Below are positions 36,784-47,435 of a DNA stretch of 64,000 nt, piece after piece (within the stretch, counting starts at the first letter, position 1; each line of letters starts with the position of its first letter). Source of the DNA: Allantophomopsis cytisporea (lineage: Eukaryota > Ascomycota > Leotiomycetes > Phacidiales > Phacidiaceae); the NCBI GenBank assembly GCA_024752435.1, contig CP103026.1:434001-498000 (forward strand), given 5' to 3'. Under the pieces are notes generated by a model. It had not been told where the DNA came from. It worked only from the letters and a program-made list of their open reading frames with translations, and did no database searches. A program made the translations under genes and the position numbers.

Positions 36784-37116
36784 TTATTGGATATTGTCTG
36801 AGAGTACCTCATACATAGGACCCACATGTCTCTCTCGGACAACGATTTCAGATGCTGCCTCAACGAACAGACTTGATCCGTGTACATCACCAGCCACTCG
36901 TACGGTGGTTTCTACCACTTGGTAGTCTGATTCTAGTGGTCTTTGAGTATCATTAGAGCCTTCATGAGGACTTCTAGTCGATCGTCGGCCATAACCAGCT
37001 ACGACCGCCAAACTCTTATTATGGAGAACGTACTGCGCGTAATTCTCCGTAACAAGTGACAAGGAAGTAGTTGGGGTGGGTGTATCGTCATCTGTTGACC
37101 TTGGGGTCCTCTTCAT
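36784..37116 (-). CDS. Small hypothetical protein
   Basis: An uninterrupted 110-codon frame with a true ATG at 37116 and TAA at 36784. Its composition is protein-like: ENYAQYVLHNKSLAVVAGYG, then DYQVVETTVRVAGDVHG and SLFVEAASEIVVRERHVG. No signal peptide, membrane segment or recognised motif. It could be a genuine small gene or the remnant of a larger one. No splice partner was found. Confidence 0.35.
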   Translation of the reverse strand: MKRTPRSTDDDTPTPTTSLSLVTENYAQYVLHNKSLAVVAGYGRRSTRSPHEGSNDTQRPLESDYQVVETTVRVAGDVHGSSLFVEAASEIVVRERHVGPMYEVLSDNIQ

Positions 37117-39401
37117 TTTCTTTCGGATAATGCAGTTACCGTCAAGTCCTTAATTTAGGGATATTCCACGCTTTCCTGCACGCAAGAGAACGGACTTCTT
37201 TCGCAGATAGCGGCTCTCCTGTCAAAATGTTCAACCGAGACGTGGAACGTTCGATATTTCAAGACCTCTGAGAGCCGCATCTAGAGGCCAAAGTAACCCT
37301 CAAGCTCGCAAAGGCATCGAGTGTTCACCATCAGACTTCAATTCGAACAGTAAGAAAGGTATGCGCTTTGCTCAAAACGCGCACAGTGTTCTTACCTGAT
37401 TTACCTGACAGTGGATCATCTGTGGCTGACTGCCAGCACGCATTGTTAACAATGTGACCGAAGATCAGCTCCGTGATGATGATCCTTCATGCTGTGAGTT
37501 GGTCCGTGAGGTGTTATTGAGAGTGGAGAAGTCACAATCTTGAAGCAAGAATCCTAGCTTTCTACCTATCTTGCCAGGCCTCAGTTGTAACGCACGATTT
37601 TTCGGTCTTTCTGTTCTCACGACCGGATTAACTAGCACCAACGTAATTGATTCGGCGCTTCAATGAGATGCCGAACAAGTGGTTGAAGAGTCTTGACACG
37701 ACCCGGCACGATGGGCCTTGGGCAACAATGAAGTTTGCTTCTTGGTCTTTGGCTATAATGGTGAGGTCCGCAATCGAACTGACTTCAAACGAAGTTAACA
37801 GGAAGCGAGCATGTCAAGGGAAGGATGAGGAGTGAATACGAGGTGCGAGATGCGGTATGGCTGACATATTGTGGGTCCACCAGGGGTCGTTCATCTGATA
37901 CGCACCGTTACGTTAGCGTTGGCTTGGTCCTAGTAGCTTTCATGGTTGACGTGGGCTTTATCCCCAAATTGGCTTTCTGGCCGGATATTCGATGCACATA
38001 CAAGGCTTTTGATGGGGCTCTTTAATGGGGCTCTGTGGATCTCTGTTCATAACGAGTTAGCATCTCGCTTGACTGATCATCTTTAGATTACCCCAGCCAT
38101 TTCCAATCATCGTTCTCTCTTCCTAACACCATCACATCTTCTGTCATCCAGTTCTGCTCCTCTCCAAATGGGTTCCCCTCCAAATGAAGGCCACCTTCTC
38201 ATACAGTCAATAGGATGCATGTACATATGTACGAAGGCCGGCAGGCCAGGAGATACCTCCTTCTCCACCCTAGACAACCGTGCCATGCGTTGGCTGCATG
38301 AAGTGTATACGCAAACGTCATCTCGTTTACGTACGGAGAGGAAGAGTAGTTGAATCGTGGAGAGAAAGACACAACATTTCAGACCAAGACGTCCGACTTT
38401 GAGTTTCTTTTCAACCTCAATGCTTCGAAGTTCAAGAACCGAAAGAATGAAAAGCATGGCTCTGACTCGGAGGAAGATCAATTCAGCAGTCAACTCAGCC
38501 TTCTTTCCCACTCCCAGGTTTCGAAGCGGTGAATGCACAGAACGTGTCCAATAGAGTTCAGTAGCGCTGACGGTTTTTCCAATCCTTGGTTTTCGGAAGG
38601 TCGGGCGGAAAGGTGAATTGATTTCCACCTCGTGTTAGTTGCCTTATGAAGTTTCCAAGCGAAGCTCAAGCATTGTGATTGCTGGGATTTCTCTCGGTTC
38701 GGCAGAACCCAGCAGAATCAACCATGTTCACACTAAAACGACGACCTCTGTTGACATCTTCACCCAAGTCTCAATCTCATCTGTCAACATTCGCTCTTCC
38801 ATAATCCTCCCTTAGCAGAGCGATGGTCTTCGTCCGCTAAGAATGTCAGGTGTGCGGAGTGGCCTAAGCACCGACTTATCTTCCAAGAATCCAACGTTCA
38901 GGGTGTGCGGCTGTGGCTGATGTCACACTAACTTCCAAGAACGATTTCTCATCTTCTCATTTTGTACCTCGAACGTCCGAAACTTTACTCTACACAGTCC
39001 AGCCCTTTTTACTTTTCTCGGCGAAGGGCCTGGTGAACGATATAGTCTTCTTTTTCCCTTGCCGGGAAAAAGGCTGAGCCGTCCTCGAATCATCTCCTGA
39101 ATACAAGTCGGGTAAATCGGTCATAATAAAATTCATTAATGCTACGTAAGGACTCATAAATCGCATCCATCCATAACGCTACCCAAAAAGCAACCCGCCC
39201 ATCACCTGTACATAGTAGCCTTTCATATTTTTTCCATCCATTCATCAGTCTGTTTATGTCCTACAGACCCTCCCTATCAGCAATCGCATCAGCACACGTC
39301 GTGTATAACTTAAGAGCTATGTAAATTAGCTTTGAATGGGTTGAGAAGAGAGTGAAACAGCTTCTGTGGCTAATCGCGGTTGGAATATGGAGAGAGAAAA
39401 A
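37117..39401. other. Gene-poor spacer
   Basis: About 2.3 kb without a convincing gene. A 173-codon minus-strand frame at 38107-38628 has poor composition and opposing frames of similar quality on the plus strand, so it is not listed as a gene. Confidence 0.45.
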
Positions 39402-40207
39402 CTAGCTGCTGCTAATTTTTGACTTTGCACTTCATGAAAGACATAACAGGATGAATAAGGTAAGGAAAAAATGGGTACGTACAGAAGTGCAAGCGTAAGA
39501 TCACCGTGGATCTTCGCACGTAGCTCGAGATCAATTTCGAGATTCAGATCAAGTCTCAGCTTGAGAGGCTGTTTTCCTTCGTCCTCACCACCTCCCTGTT
39601 GTTGCTTGCCCTGTTGCTTTTGCATCTCCTGTTGACGTTGCTGGCGTTGCTGTCTGGCGACTTGCTTGTCCGAGTTGTCCTGGCCCTTCGTCCATGAGGG
39701 ACTGTTGTTGTTCTGTGGACGTCGGCGCTTGGTCTTCACAGGCTCCGGCTCTGGCTCTGACTCGCTCTCAGATTCCTCCTCTTCGGACGATTCTTCCTCT
39801 GAGGCCGATGAGTCCTCCTCATCTCGAGAATTAACGGCTGTATCTTGCTCGCCGTCTTCTCCCTCTTCCTCGTCAGAGCCTTCGTCGTTTTCCTCGCCAT
39901 CCTCATCTTCGCCTTCTTTCTCTTGTTCTCCTTGCTCCGATGCTTCTTCGTTGGCTTCCTCATTCTCTCCATCGGTCTGGGCCTCTGTCTTCTCCTCGCC
40001 CTTTGCGTTCTCGTCTACTTTCTTCTTGTCATCCCCTTTCTTATCGCTCTCTTCAGACTTGTTTTCTTGCTGTTCCTCTTGCTGCTCACCATCGTCGCTT
40101 TGTGCTGTTTCCTCCTGTTCTTGTTCTGGCTTCTCACTCTCCTTCTCAGGCTCTTCTTGCTGAGGAGTCTTCTCCGGCTTCTCGCTCTGTTGTTCTGAAG
40201 GCGCCAT
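39402..40207 (-). CDS. Acidic Glu-rich protein with C-terminal LRLDLNL box (paralogue A)
   Basis: ATG at 40207. Exon 1 runs to 39483 (241 complete codons plus two bases). The first ~160 residues are almost wholly Glu/Gln/Lys/Asp/Ser. A KTKRRRPQ basic patch and a Gln-rich stretch follow. The end is the conserved box QPLKLRLDLNLEIDLEL with RAKIHGDLTLALL. A donor (GTACGTAC) interrupts the last Leu codon in phase 2. An acceptor at 39407-39406 would give just C-TAG, closing the protein at ALL (242 residues). Without splicing the frame continues to 39326 with non-conserved sequence. The same box and the same phase-2 intron occur in the gene at 42234. I recall this C-terminal box in small fungal proteins, with no known function. 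Confidence 0.75.
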
Positions 40208-40874
40208 TATTGTGATTTAGATAACAAAGTGTAGCATGAAAGATTTTAAAAGCAGGTGTTGATAGCTAGTAATATGATTCGACGAGTCTAATGTTTGACT
40301 TGAGTAATTACTGAGTATCTACAAAAACTCAAAGGGAAGGCACATATACAACCAATACAACCTCTATCACAAACTGATGTCACATCCTAATTTCAAAACT
40401 TGTTCAGCCTTGTTCACGGGTATGACGCTCAAAGACGTCACAATAACGAATTATCAGGGTTGTAAATAACCTCTCAGTGCTCTATGTGCACAATGCACTG
40501 TTCCATCCTAAGATCGAATCGTGAGCATGAGAAGTCTCGTCCCAGAGAGCAAGTGTGCATAACTGATAATCAAGTGGAGCTATAAAGTGGGTCAAGCAGG
40601 GGCCACCATTTCCAAGTGACATCGGCAATTCCCCTCAGCCACAAGGACAAGTCAGCGAGTATAACTCGCGAACTCAAGCGTCATAATACACGCCGCTTTG
40701 AGCACATAATCCATTTGCAATGCATAAGAAGTTCCAGGCTAGGATGTATCTTCGAGTCCAACATGAATTTTAAGTATTCCTTCGGTCCACTACATCATAC
40801 CATCTCCCAACCTATTGACCTTTTACAAACTCTTACCTGAGTACGTACGAACTGTAGTACTATTATATCATTTG
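40208..40874. other. Divergent intergenic region
   Basis: Lies between paralogue A (minus) and the small protein at 40875 (plus), so it should carry both promoters. The short frame at 40616-40840 lacks support. Confidence 0.45.
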
Positions 40875-41542
40875 ATGATGGTCATAGGTCTACTGGCCGT
40901 AGCTGCTATCCCCAGCACCATCGGTACCTGTCAAGCTGTCAGCCAAAAAAATAGACAGGTAGCGGAAGCTAAACGGGCGGCAAAATTCAACCTCAAGACG
41001 TCTATCACGCGGCAAGGGCGTACTAGAGAGTCGTATGTAATTCTGCAGGATGGCAAGGTATGTTGTACATCCCTTCCCTAATTTCGACTCCATGAACGAT
41101 CAACGAGCGATGAAAACGACACGAGAATCGATGGAAGACTAAATAGTGACACCACGTTTAGTTGATTCTAGATTATCCGCGAAAAGTCGGTCATAGATTC
41201 ACAGGCTACTATTTTAAGTACCCTTCTGAAGAAGGCTTCGAAGGATTAGTCTCAACGATATCTGATGATCCCCCAATGCTGAATTGGATATATGTCGATC
41301 GCGAGACTCTCCAGGTGCGCTATGGAAATCGCAGTGATAGCATGGGCAACATTATTGGGCCATGGAGTTGGAGTGAGGATGAGAAGTACTTGACTCTTGA
41401 GGATTGGCAGGGATTTGTGGCCGTCAAGGAGGGTTCAGATTGGGTCCTCTACTATGATTCTAACGGTGATTGGAGTGGTTTACCTGAAGACTGCGAAATC
41501 ATTGACATTGACCTCAGAAGGATTCTAATTGATGCATCATAA
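40875..41542 (+). CDS. Small conserved fungal protein of unknown function
   Basis: Two exons, 40875-41057 and 41162-41542, encode 187 residues. Start MMVIGLLAVAAIPSTIG is a hydrophobic N-terminal helix (signal or anchor); ATG at 40878 is an equally possible start. The intron (GTATGT…GTTTAG) joins VILQDGK to LILDYPRKVGHRFTGYYF. The second exon contains the motif that identifies the family for me: LVSTISDDPPMLNWIYVDR, then EVRYGNR-like VRYGNRSDS, IIGPWSWSEDE and LTLEDWQGFVAV. Homologues of this layout are common in filamentous ascomycetes, always without assigned function. The ordered, Trp-rich second half probably folds as one small domain. Neighbouring genes give no functional clue. Confidence 0.82.
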
Positions 41543-42233
41543 GCGTTGACTTGGAGGCATGGAATGATAGTTCCTGGAATAGGCGTTTTGGCTGGTTTTG
41601 ATATCCAAGTGTTTTCGGGGTGGTAGGCTGTCTAACGCGGAAAATATATTAAATATGATGCAATGAACTCAGTATAGAGGGCTGTATTTAGGAAGGATCA
41701 CGCGAGTACGTAGGGATATGATAAGACTTGGTAATGCATGAAATGTGGTCTTCGTCAGGGTTGAAAGACAAAGCAAGTGAAGCGACAGGCTCAAGCGATA
41801 TGATCTCCCGATCCAAGGTCGAGTTCTGATGCAATACTAGCCACATAAATTGGGCCACCGAAGCTTAGATACTTCTCTAAATTAGCGACTAAGAAGTGAG
41901 CTAAAAACAGGGAAATAACGGATCCATACTTAGAGTAAGGCGTCGCAAGACCCATCAAGATGACGTTGTTCTATTCTGTATTCATGCTATACACACGTCA
42001 AAAAAGAAGCACTTCAAAACCTGCATTGCATTACATGCCCATCAACAAATATAACTTCTATCACAGAGACTCTAGCTGCTTAAACTTATCATAACTACAC
42101 CTTTCATACCCTCGCACACCACCAATCTATCCAATCAAACCGTGCCGCAACCTCCCCAAATTCCAACTATAACCACAACTATCTTTCCAAGGCTATAAAG
42201 AAAGTCCTTCCCCACCACAACACAATACACACA
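41543..42233. other. Intergenic
   Basis: No gene. The final 150 bases are C/A-rich and form the promoter and leader of the gene at 42234. Confidence 0.5.
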
Positions 42234-42900
42234 ATGGCCGACATCGCAGAAAAGAAAGCACCAAAGAGCAGCAAGACAAAGTCTCCAACCGCGGAGAAGA
42301 AGTCCTCGAAGAAGAGCAGCAGCGGTGCGCCCAAGAAGTCTAAGAAGAGCAGCAAGAAGGCGCCGCCGCCGGAGTCAGACACCGAGTACACGGAGGACGA
42401 AGAGACCGGCGAGCTGATTCCGGTGGGCCAGGTGACAGATACAGCAAACGGACTTGCGAAGACTGCTGGCAACACGCTGGGGGGCGTAGCGAATGGTGCA
42501 TTGGATAAACAGAAGGGCGGCGGCGGTGACGATGAGAAGCAGGATACCCTGCGTCTGCGACTCGATCTGAATCTCGATATTGAAATCACCCTCAAGGCGA
42601 GGATTCACGGTGATTTGGAATTGGCGCTATTGTTAGTTCTCCCCCGTTTCCTTAATTTGCATTGCATTGCTTTTTCCTTTTTCCTTTTTCTGCCTCTGCG
42701 GAGGCATTCCCAGGTTCTTGATAGGCTTTGTATTGACCGTTCTGGAGGTCTTAATTGGTCGTTCTTGCATACATCGAATCGTGTCTTACGCGTCTGGTGT
42801 AGAACTGGCTGAATTCGTCACGTATTCACCTTCATACACGGGCGGATTTCTTTGGAACTTTTTATTGGCTGGCTTGAGTTCAGATTCGCTAATAGGGTAA
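42234..42900 (+). CDS. Lys/Ser-rich small protein with C-terminal LRLDLNL box (paralogue B)
   Basis: ATG at 42234 with context ACACAATGG. Exon 1 (42234-42631) encodes a Lys/Ser/Pro-rich start (KKAPKSSKTKSPTAEKK…), an acidic patch (DTEYTEDEETGELIPVG), a Gly-rich linker and the conserved box DTLRLRLDLNLDIEITLKAR with IHGDLELALL. The donor GTTAGT falls in phase 2 in the last Leu codon, exactly as in the gene at 39402. An acceptor at 42713 gives a 194-residue model with a hydrophobic tail (FLIGFVLTVLEVLIG…). Without splicing the frame ends at 42812. The 3' end is therefore uncertain, while the first 132 codons are well supported. Function is unknown. Confidence 0.7.
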
Positions 42901-43972
42901 GTTATTAGGAACTGAAAAATGTTGTTGGGTGCTCATGTCTGTTTCATTATGAGGGAGGTTGCCTTCTCGAAGAGGATCTGGGAGGAATGGCTATGGTTTG
43001 ACGATTTAATGTGGTCTATTTATGAATGGGTTTTGGAGCCTTTGTTTTGCAGCTGATGATTTAATGTCATGAATATCTATCTATACGCAAAGTTCCTTTT
43101 AGTTCACATAATGTGCCATTGAGTTTTGATACTGATTACAACTTCATATTATACTGGATACCTTTGGCCTGTTGCATCTAAAATTCTCACAATTTTGTTT
43201 ATATACTGCTTGACTATCAGATCCTGCTACGCTTCAATGAGACTTGCCTACCTGCATATGCTTGAACTCAATGAGTATATCATTATATTCAGTTTTGGAC
43301 TTTGGATAAAAACCCAATATTACATTCCTACCTCTTTAGCAACATACAGAGCTCTACTCTCTATCTGAGGTATATAGTTGATGCGAAATTTCTATTCTCC
43401 CACGAGAGAACTCACCATACGAAACAAATAATAGTGTAGTACATCTGCATGCCAATGGCAGAAGGAGCTTACTACAGGTATGTTGGCATGGCGTTCATCT
43501 CGTTCATATCGTTAGATGAGATAGTCGTCACAATTCAGATGCTACCACAAGAAATCACAGACTGAGCGGTGTGAATAAGCATGCTAAGCCAGCAGAATAC
43601 CTTCACTGACCTCCGTCTTGAACTCACACCTACTTCATAATCGTCACTGGAAGATTCATTCTTCTGTCCTATCAAACTAATCTGTACCTAAGCATACATA
43701 AACAACCTCCCAGTCTCATTTCTCATTCTGAATCTCGAATCCCTCATCAATGATGTACTCCATACGTGATATAATTCGGAATTCCAGCAGCAATACAGGA
43801 GGAAATGAAATAACGAAAGACAAAGGGGAAAAGCTAGAGAAAGAACGAGAGAAGATGCATTGCCGTCAAGACGTAACATTCACAACCTCATAACCAATCC
43901 GCATAACACGTAGCAACTGATACTCCAAACACCCACCTTGGCATCTCATGATTTCCTCACTCACAGACTTAC
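42901..43972. other. Intergenic, AT-rich
   Basis: No supported gene. Holds 3' ends of the flanking convergent genes. Confidence 0.5.
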
Positions 43973-45847
43973 TCAGAAATCCCAAAAGTTCCCTCCACCC
44001 CCGTTCGCCTCGCCACCCAACTTTCTCCCAGGGTTACTCTGGCCAGCTTTCTTCTGCGCATTAATACCACCCTCCTCTTCGCCATCCGATTCATCCCCGA
44101 AGCCCCATTGTCTTCCAGCACCCTTGCGGCCGCCCATGCCATCGCCAGCAGTATTGATCGACTTATCCTTCTTATCACCGGCACTCGTGCCCTTCTTGGA
44201 TCCCATACCATCACCAGCAACCGCGTAGATTCCACGTTCGTTGCCTGCACGGGATGGGTTAACATTCTCATCGCCAGCGGGATTACCCGCGCGAGATGGA
44301 GAGGTAGGAGCTCCAATATTCTCCTTCTGTGATGAGACTGGTGACTCATCGTACGCAGCCCAATTGGCGTCCATCATCTTGAGTACCTTCTTCTTATCAT
44401 CCGAGAGCTTCTGAGTCTGGTTCTTGACAGGGGTAAACTCGTCTGTCATCTGGAAGTGGGGATCGAAATCCTTGCGGCGGACATTGACATTCGTGACATT
44501 ACCAAGCACATGAGGCTCAGCGCTCTTGTTTTCAGCGGCAGCCTCATCGTCATGGAACAGGTTGTTCTGGTACAAGCCCATACCTTTGTTGCCAGCAGCG
44601 CCGCGTGGGCGTCCGACAACACGCTTGCCCTCTGGCGTACCGTCATCAATGAACTCAAAGTGAGGCTCGGAGTCCTTGCGTGGCTTATCGACTTTCTTCT
44701 GCTTGATTGGGGTCTCAGCCACCTCGTCGTCGCTAGTACCCCAGTGACGAACTTCCTGACCACGTATGCCCCTTCCTGGAATGTGCTTCTGTGGGGTATT
44801 GAAATCTTCGAAGTCCCATTGGCTACCGCCCTTAGTCTTGACTTTGGTTACTGGAGCTGGCTTGGGAGCGTCTTGGGGATCACTGCCGTCAGCGAAGTCA
44901 AAGTGAGCGTATTTGGCTGGGTTTGGTCGATAGAAGTGCTCCGCAGAGTGGTCCTTCTTGGCTGCTGGTCTGATTGGGGAGTCCTCAACATCGTCGTGGT
45001 CGAAGATTCGCGATGGTTGGAAGTTCTTTCCTGCTGCGGCTCCACCCTTGGCCCCTCTTACAGGAGAGAGAGATCGATCAAGAGCACGACCTTTTGGTGC
45101 AGAAATAGATACAGCCTCTCCAGCAAGTATATCATTGAGGTCTCTTTGTGGTGGTCTAGCTGAAGCCCGTGGGGCAACTGCAGATGGCGATGATTGAATA
45201 TCCTCTTCCTCGCGCGGAGCGAACAGAGATAGGGTAGCATGTGGATCGCCGTTGATGTTTCCATTGCCTTTGCTCTTCTTTGGCTCTGGAGCACCTGCAG
45301 CACCTGTTTGTTCAGATGTGAGTTTGGCGCTGGATATAATCAACTTGATTTGTGCTTTTCCATCACGAATAGGCCAATTACGACCTGTCTTGCCAATAAC
45401 ATCGATCAACTTCAGAAGTGAGCCTTGATCCCAGTGCTGGCGAACTTGTTCGATCTTGCCGTTGCTATCAAAATTGACAATGTGAATCTGCGCAAAAGTA
45501 GTTAGTAAGGCTCTCAAAACTTTGATATGGAAACGTACAATTGGGAAAGTAACTGTACGATCAGTGAGGAAGTTGTCATCTAGTCCTGGCAGGTACGCGC
45601 CTCCACTAGTAACAAACTCCATTGTTGTCTCAACCTCAACAGCGAGGGCATTTTGGCTCTCGATAGCATTCAAGAACTTTTCTTCCTTCTTCTTGAGCTG
45701 CTTAGCCTGCTTGTTGAGATGCTTGATAACCTCATCGGTACCGTTTACAGTAGTAAGAGTAGTGATGTAGTTGAGTGATGCGTCGGTGGTCAAGAAGGTG
45801 GGGTTTGGCGCAGAGAGGAACTGCTTGTACGCAGATTGAAGCGCCAT
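43973..45847 (-). CDS. NTF2-like-fold protein with long disordered C-terminal region
   Basis: Two exons (45847-45539, 45487-43973) encode 607 residues. The 51-base intron has a perfect TACTAAC branch site and no stop, so the unspliced frame also stays open. Start MALQSAYKQFLSAPNP is chosen over an upstream in-frame Met because it opens the conserved part. The first ~165 residues (LNYITTLTTVNGTDEVIKHL, then FVTSGGAYLPGLDDNFLTD and KIEQVRQHWDQGSLLKLIDV) resemble NTF2-like folds, in which one domain forms a curved sheet pocket. The rest is hydrophilic and carries three spaced copies of an aromatic motif (KYAHFDFADG, EPHFEFIDDG, DPHFQMTDEF). Two GDGMG repeats come next, and the tail ends GGGGNFWDF. 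The motifs look like short linear binding sites. I do not know its role. A nucleic-acid or transport-related function would be a guess. Confidence 0.82.
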   Translation of the reverse strand: MALQSAYKQFLSAPNPTFLTTDASLNYITTLTTVNGTDEVIKHLNKQAKQLKKKEEKFLNAIESQNALAVEVETTMEFVTSGGAYLPGLDDNFLTDRTVTFPIVRFHIKVLRALLTTFAQIHIVNFDSNGKIEQVRQHWDQGSLLKLIDVIGKTGRNWPIRDGKAQIKLIISSAKLTSEQTGAAGAPEPKKSKGNGNINGDPHATLSLFAPREEEDIQSSPSAVAPRASARPPQRDLNDILAGEAVSISAPKGRALDRSLSPVRGAKGGAAAGKNFQPSRIFDHDDVEDSPIRPAAKKDHSAEHFYRPNPAKYAHFDFADGSDPQDAPKPAPVTKVKTKGGSQWDFEDFNTPQKHIPGRGIRGQEVRHWGTSDDEVAETPIKQKKVDKPRKDSEPHFEFIDDGTPEGKRVVGRPRGAAGNKGMGLYQNNLFHDDEAAAENKSAEPHVLGNVTNVNVRRKDFDPHFQMTDEFTPVKNQTQKLSDDKKKVLKMMDANWAAYDESPVSSQKENIGAPTSPSRAGNPAGDENVNPSRAGNERGIYAVAGDGMGSKKGTSAGDKKDKSINTAGDGMGGRKGAGRQWGFGDESDGEEEGGINAQKKAGQSNPGRKLGGEANGGGGNFWDF

Positions 45848-47435
45848 GATAATTGCGGATTGACAACTCTCTCTACAGTATGGAGTTGATTCTTGCGGGT
45901 CAGAATTGTGAAGTATATACACAAGAAGAAGAGGAAGAGGAAGATGCAGAGAAGGAGATCTGCGCTATTTAGAATGTTGTGGTGGCAGCGTAATGCAGGA
46001 ATGAAGGTAGGGGTCCTTGTGGGGAAGCGAGTTTCTGTTTATGCTCTTTGATGTTCGCGACTTCACGTAGCAACCTGCACCAGGAAGAACTACCACGACT
46101 AGGTAACCTACCCGTACGACAATAACATCAAAACAAACAATACTCTGAGGCAGAAAGAACGGAGAAGGAGAAAGAGAAGGGGGGAAAAAGAAAGGTTAAT
46201 GAGAAGAAACACCCTTATTATTTATAAATGTTTTTCTGATTTCACCAGATATCCTCAACAATCAGCATTGTTTTCCTATGATAATTGCTGTGATAATCCA
46301 TCCACGTTAGTACCATAAGACGAGGAGAGCCCATGTATCATATTTCCCTATCAACAAACTTATGTTACCCAACTAACTCAGCTTAAGATGAGAGTGTCAT
46401 GCATTCTCCGGGGTTGTAAGCAAGAACTCCAAGGTCCCAGCTGATCTGTGCAGGACTGCGCCGTTTCGATTGTTTACTTGGCTTCCTGGCTACCTTACCT
46501 ACCTACACATCCATTAACGACTAATGATCCTGAAAGCGCGTAGCGCTGCGCAATCAGGAACGCATGGCTCATGTCCCTGGACTGTGACTAGTTACCACGC
46601 CATTGATTGTCGGAGCCTTTTCTTGAGGAGTCTAAGAGAAGAAGTGTCCTTCTCGAATATGGCAGAAGGTCAAGTCCAAAGATCAAGAATGAGTCGGAGG
46701 TTTCGCTGGACTAGGCTGGACCGGACACGAAGATGCGAAGATGCGAAGCCACGCTCTTCTCTCTTTACGTTTCATGCTTGCAAGGATGTGAGTAGCGAAG
46801 TGGCGATCCGTATGCACCTTATCGTTGGCCGGACACGAGCTAATGTATCACGAGAAACACTGCCAATGCCATGCTTGTCCACCTTAGATTATATTCATGG
46901 TGGTATCAATCAATAGACATCATGCTGTTCCTGACATGAAAGTCACTTGCTTCTAATATCTTCTCATACGAATCTTACAAATACTTTCAAGAGCTGGATT
47001 ATCTGTACACGGCGCAATCGATTTACATTTACTTCGTAGGTCACCGCAACTCCTTACTTGAATTTCGATGCATTTCAGGATATGCAATGCTATCTACGCG
47101 CGATCGAATTACCCACTTTCTTCCACGCAGCATCGTCGCATCCAAAAATCCGCATCGGGTGGTCAGTAACAACATTGCTCTCCGAGCCACCATTTAAGTC
47201 CGTGGATCACTCAGACAAAAAATAAGAGAGGTCCAGACCGAGAAAGAAGCAACATCAGCATTCTCTATTCCCCCAATCTCATGATACGGGCAAATTCCTC
47301 CGGCCCGATCATGCCCTGCCTACTACCATGATTCGCGTTTCGTGACAAGAGGAAATCTGTACGCTGAAGAGAGCCACTGGAAAATAACGCCGATGCAAAG
47401 ACTTGACCGAGATACCACGGGACCAGGGAAGGTGT
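45848..47435. other. Intergenic
   Basis: Promoter of the NTF2-like gene on the left and 3' region of the PP2A subunit on the right. Small tandem patches (CTACCTACCTACAC-type near 46495, ATGCGAAG repeats near 46732). The frame at 46524-46916 is not credible as a gene. Confidence 0.5.

Noticed and set aside
38107..38628. 173-codon minus-strand frame
   Set aside because: Skewed, motif-free composition, with opposing plus frames of similar length. No splice or promoter support.
39666..40163. 165-codon Ser-rich plus-strand frame
   Set aside because: Antisense to the Glu-rich gene. Glu codons read as Ser/Phe/Leu on the other strand.
44456..45163. 235-codon plus frame over the NTF2-like gene
   Set aside because: Antisense shadow. 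The minus-strand gene has conserved sequence and a consensus intron.
46524..46916. 130-codon plus frame in the spacer
   Set aside because: Arg/Ser-rich random-like composition without a motif. It overlaps small tandem repeats.
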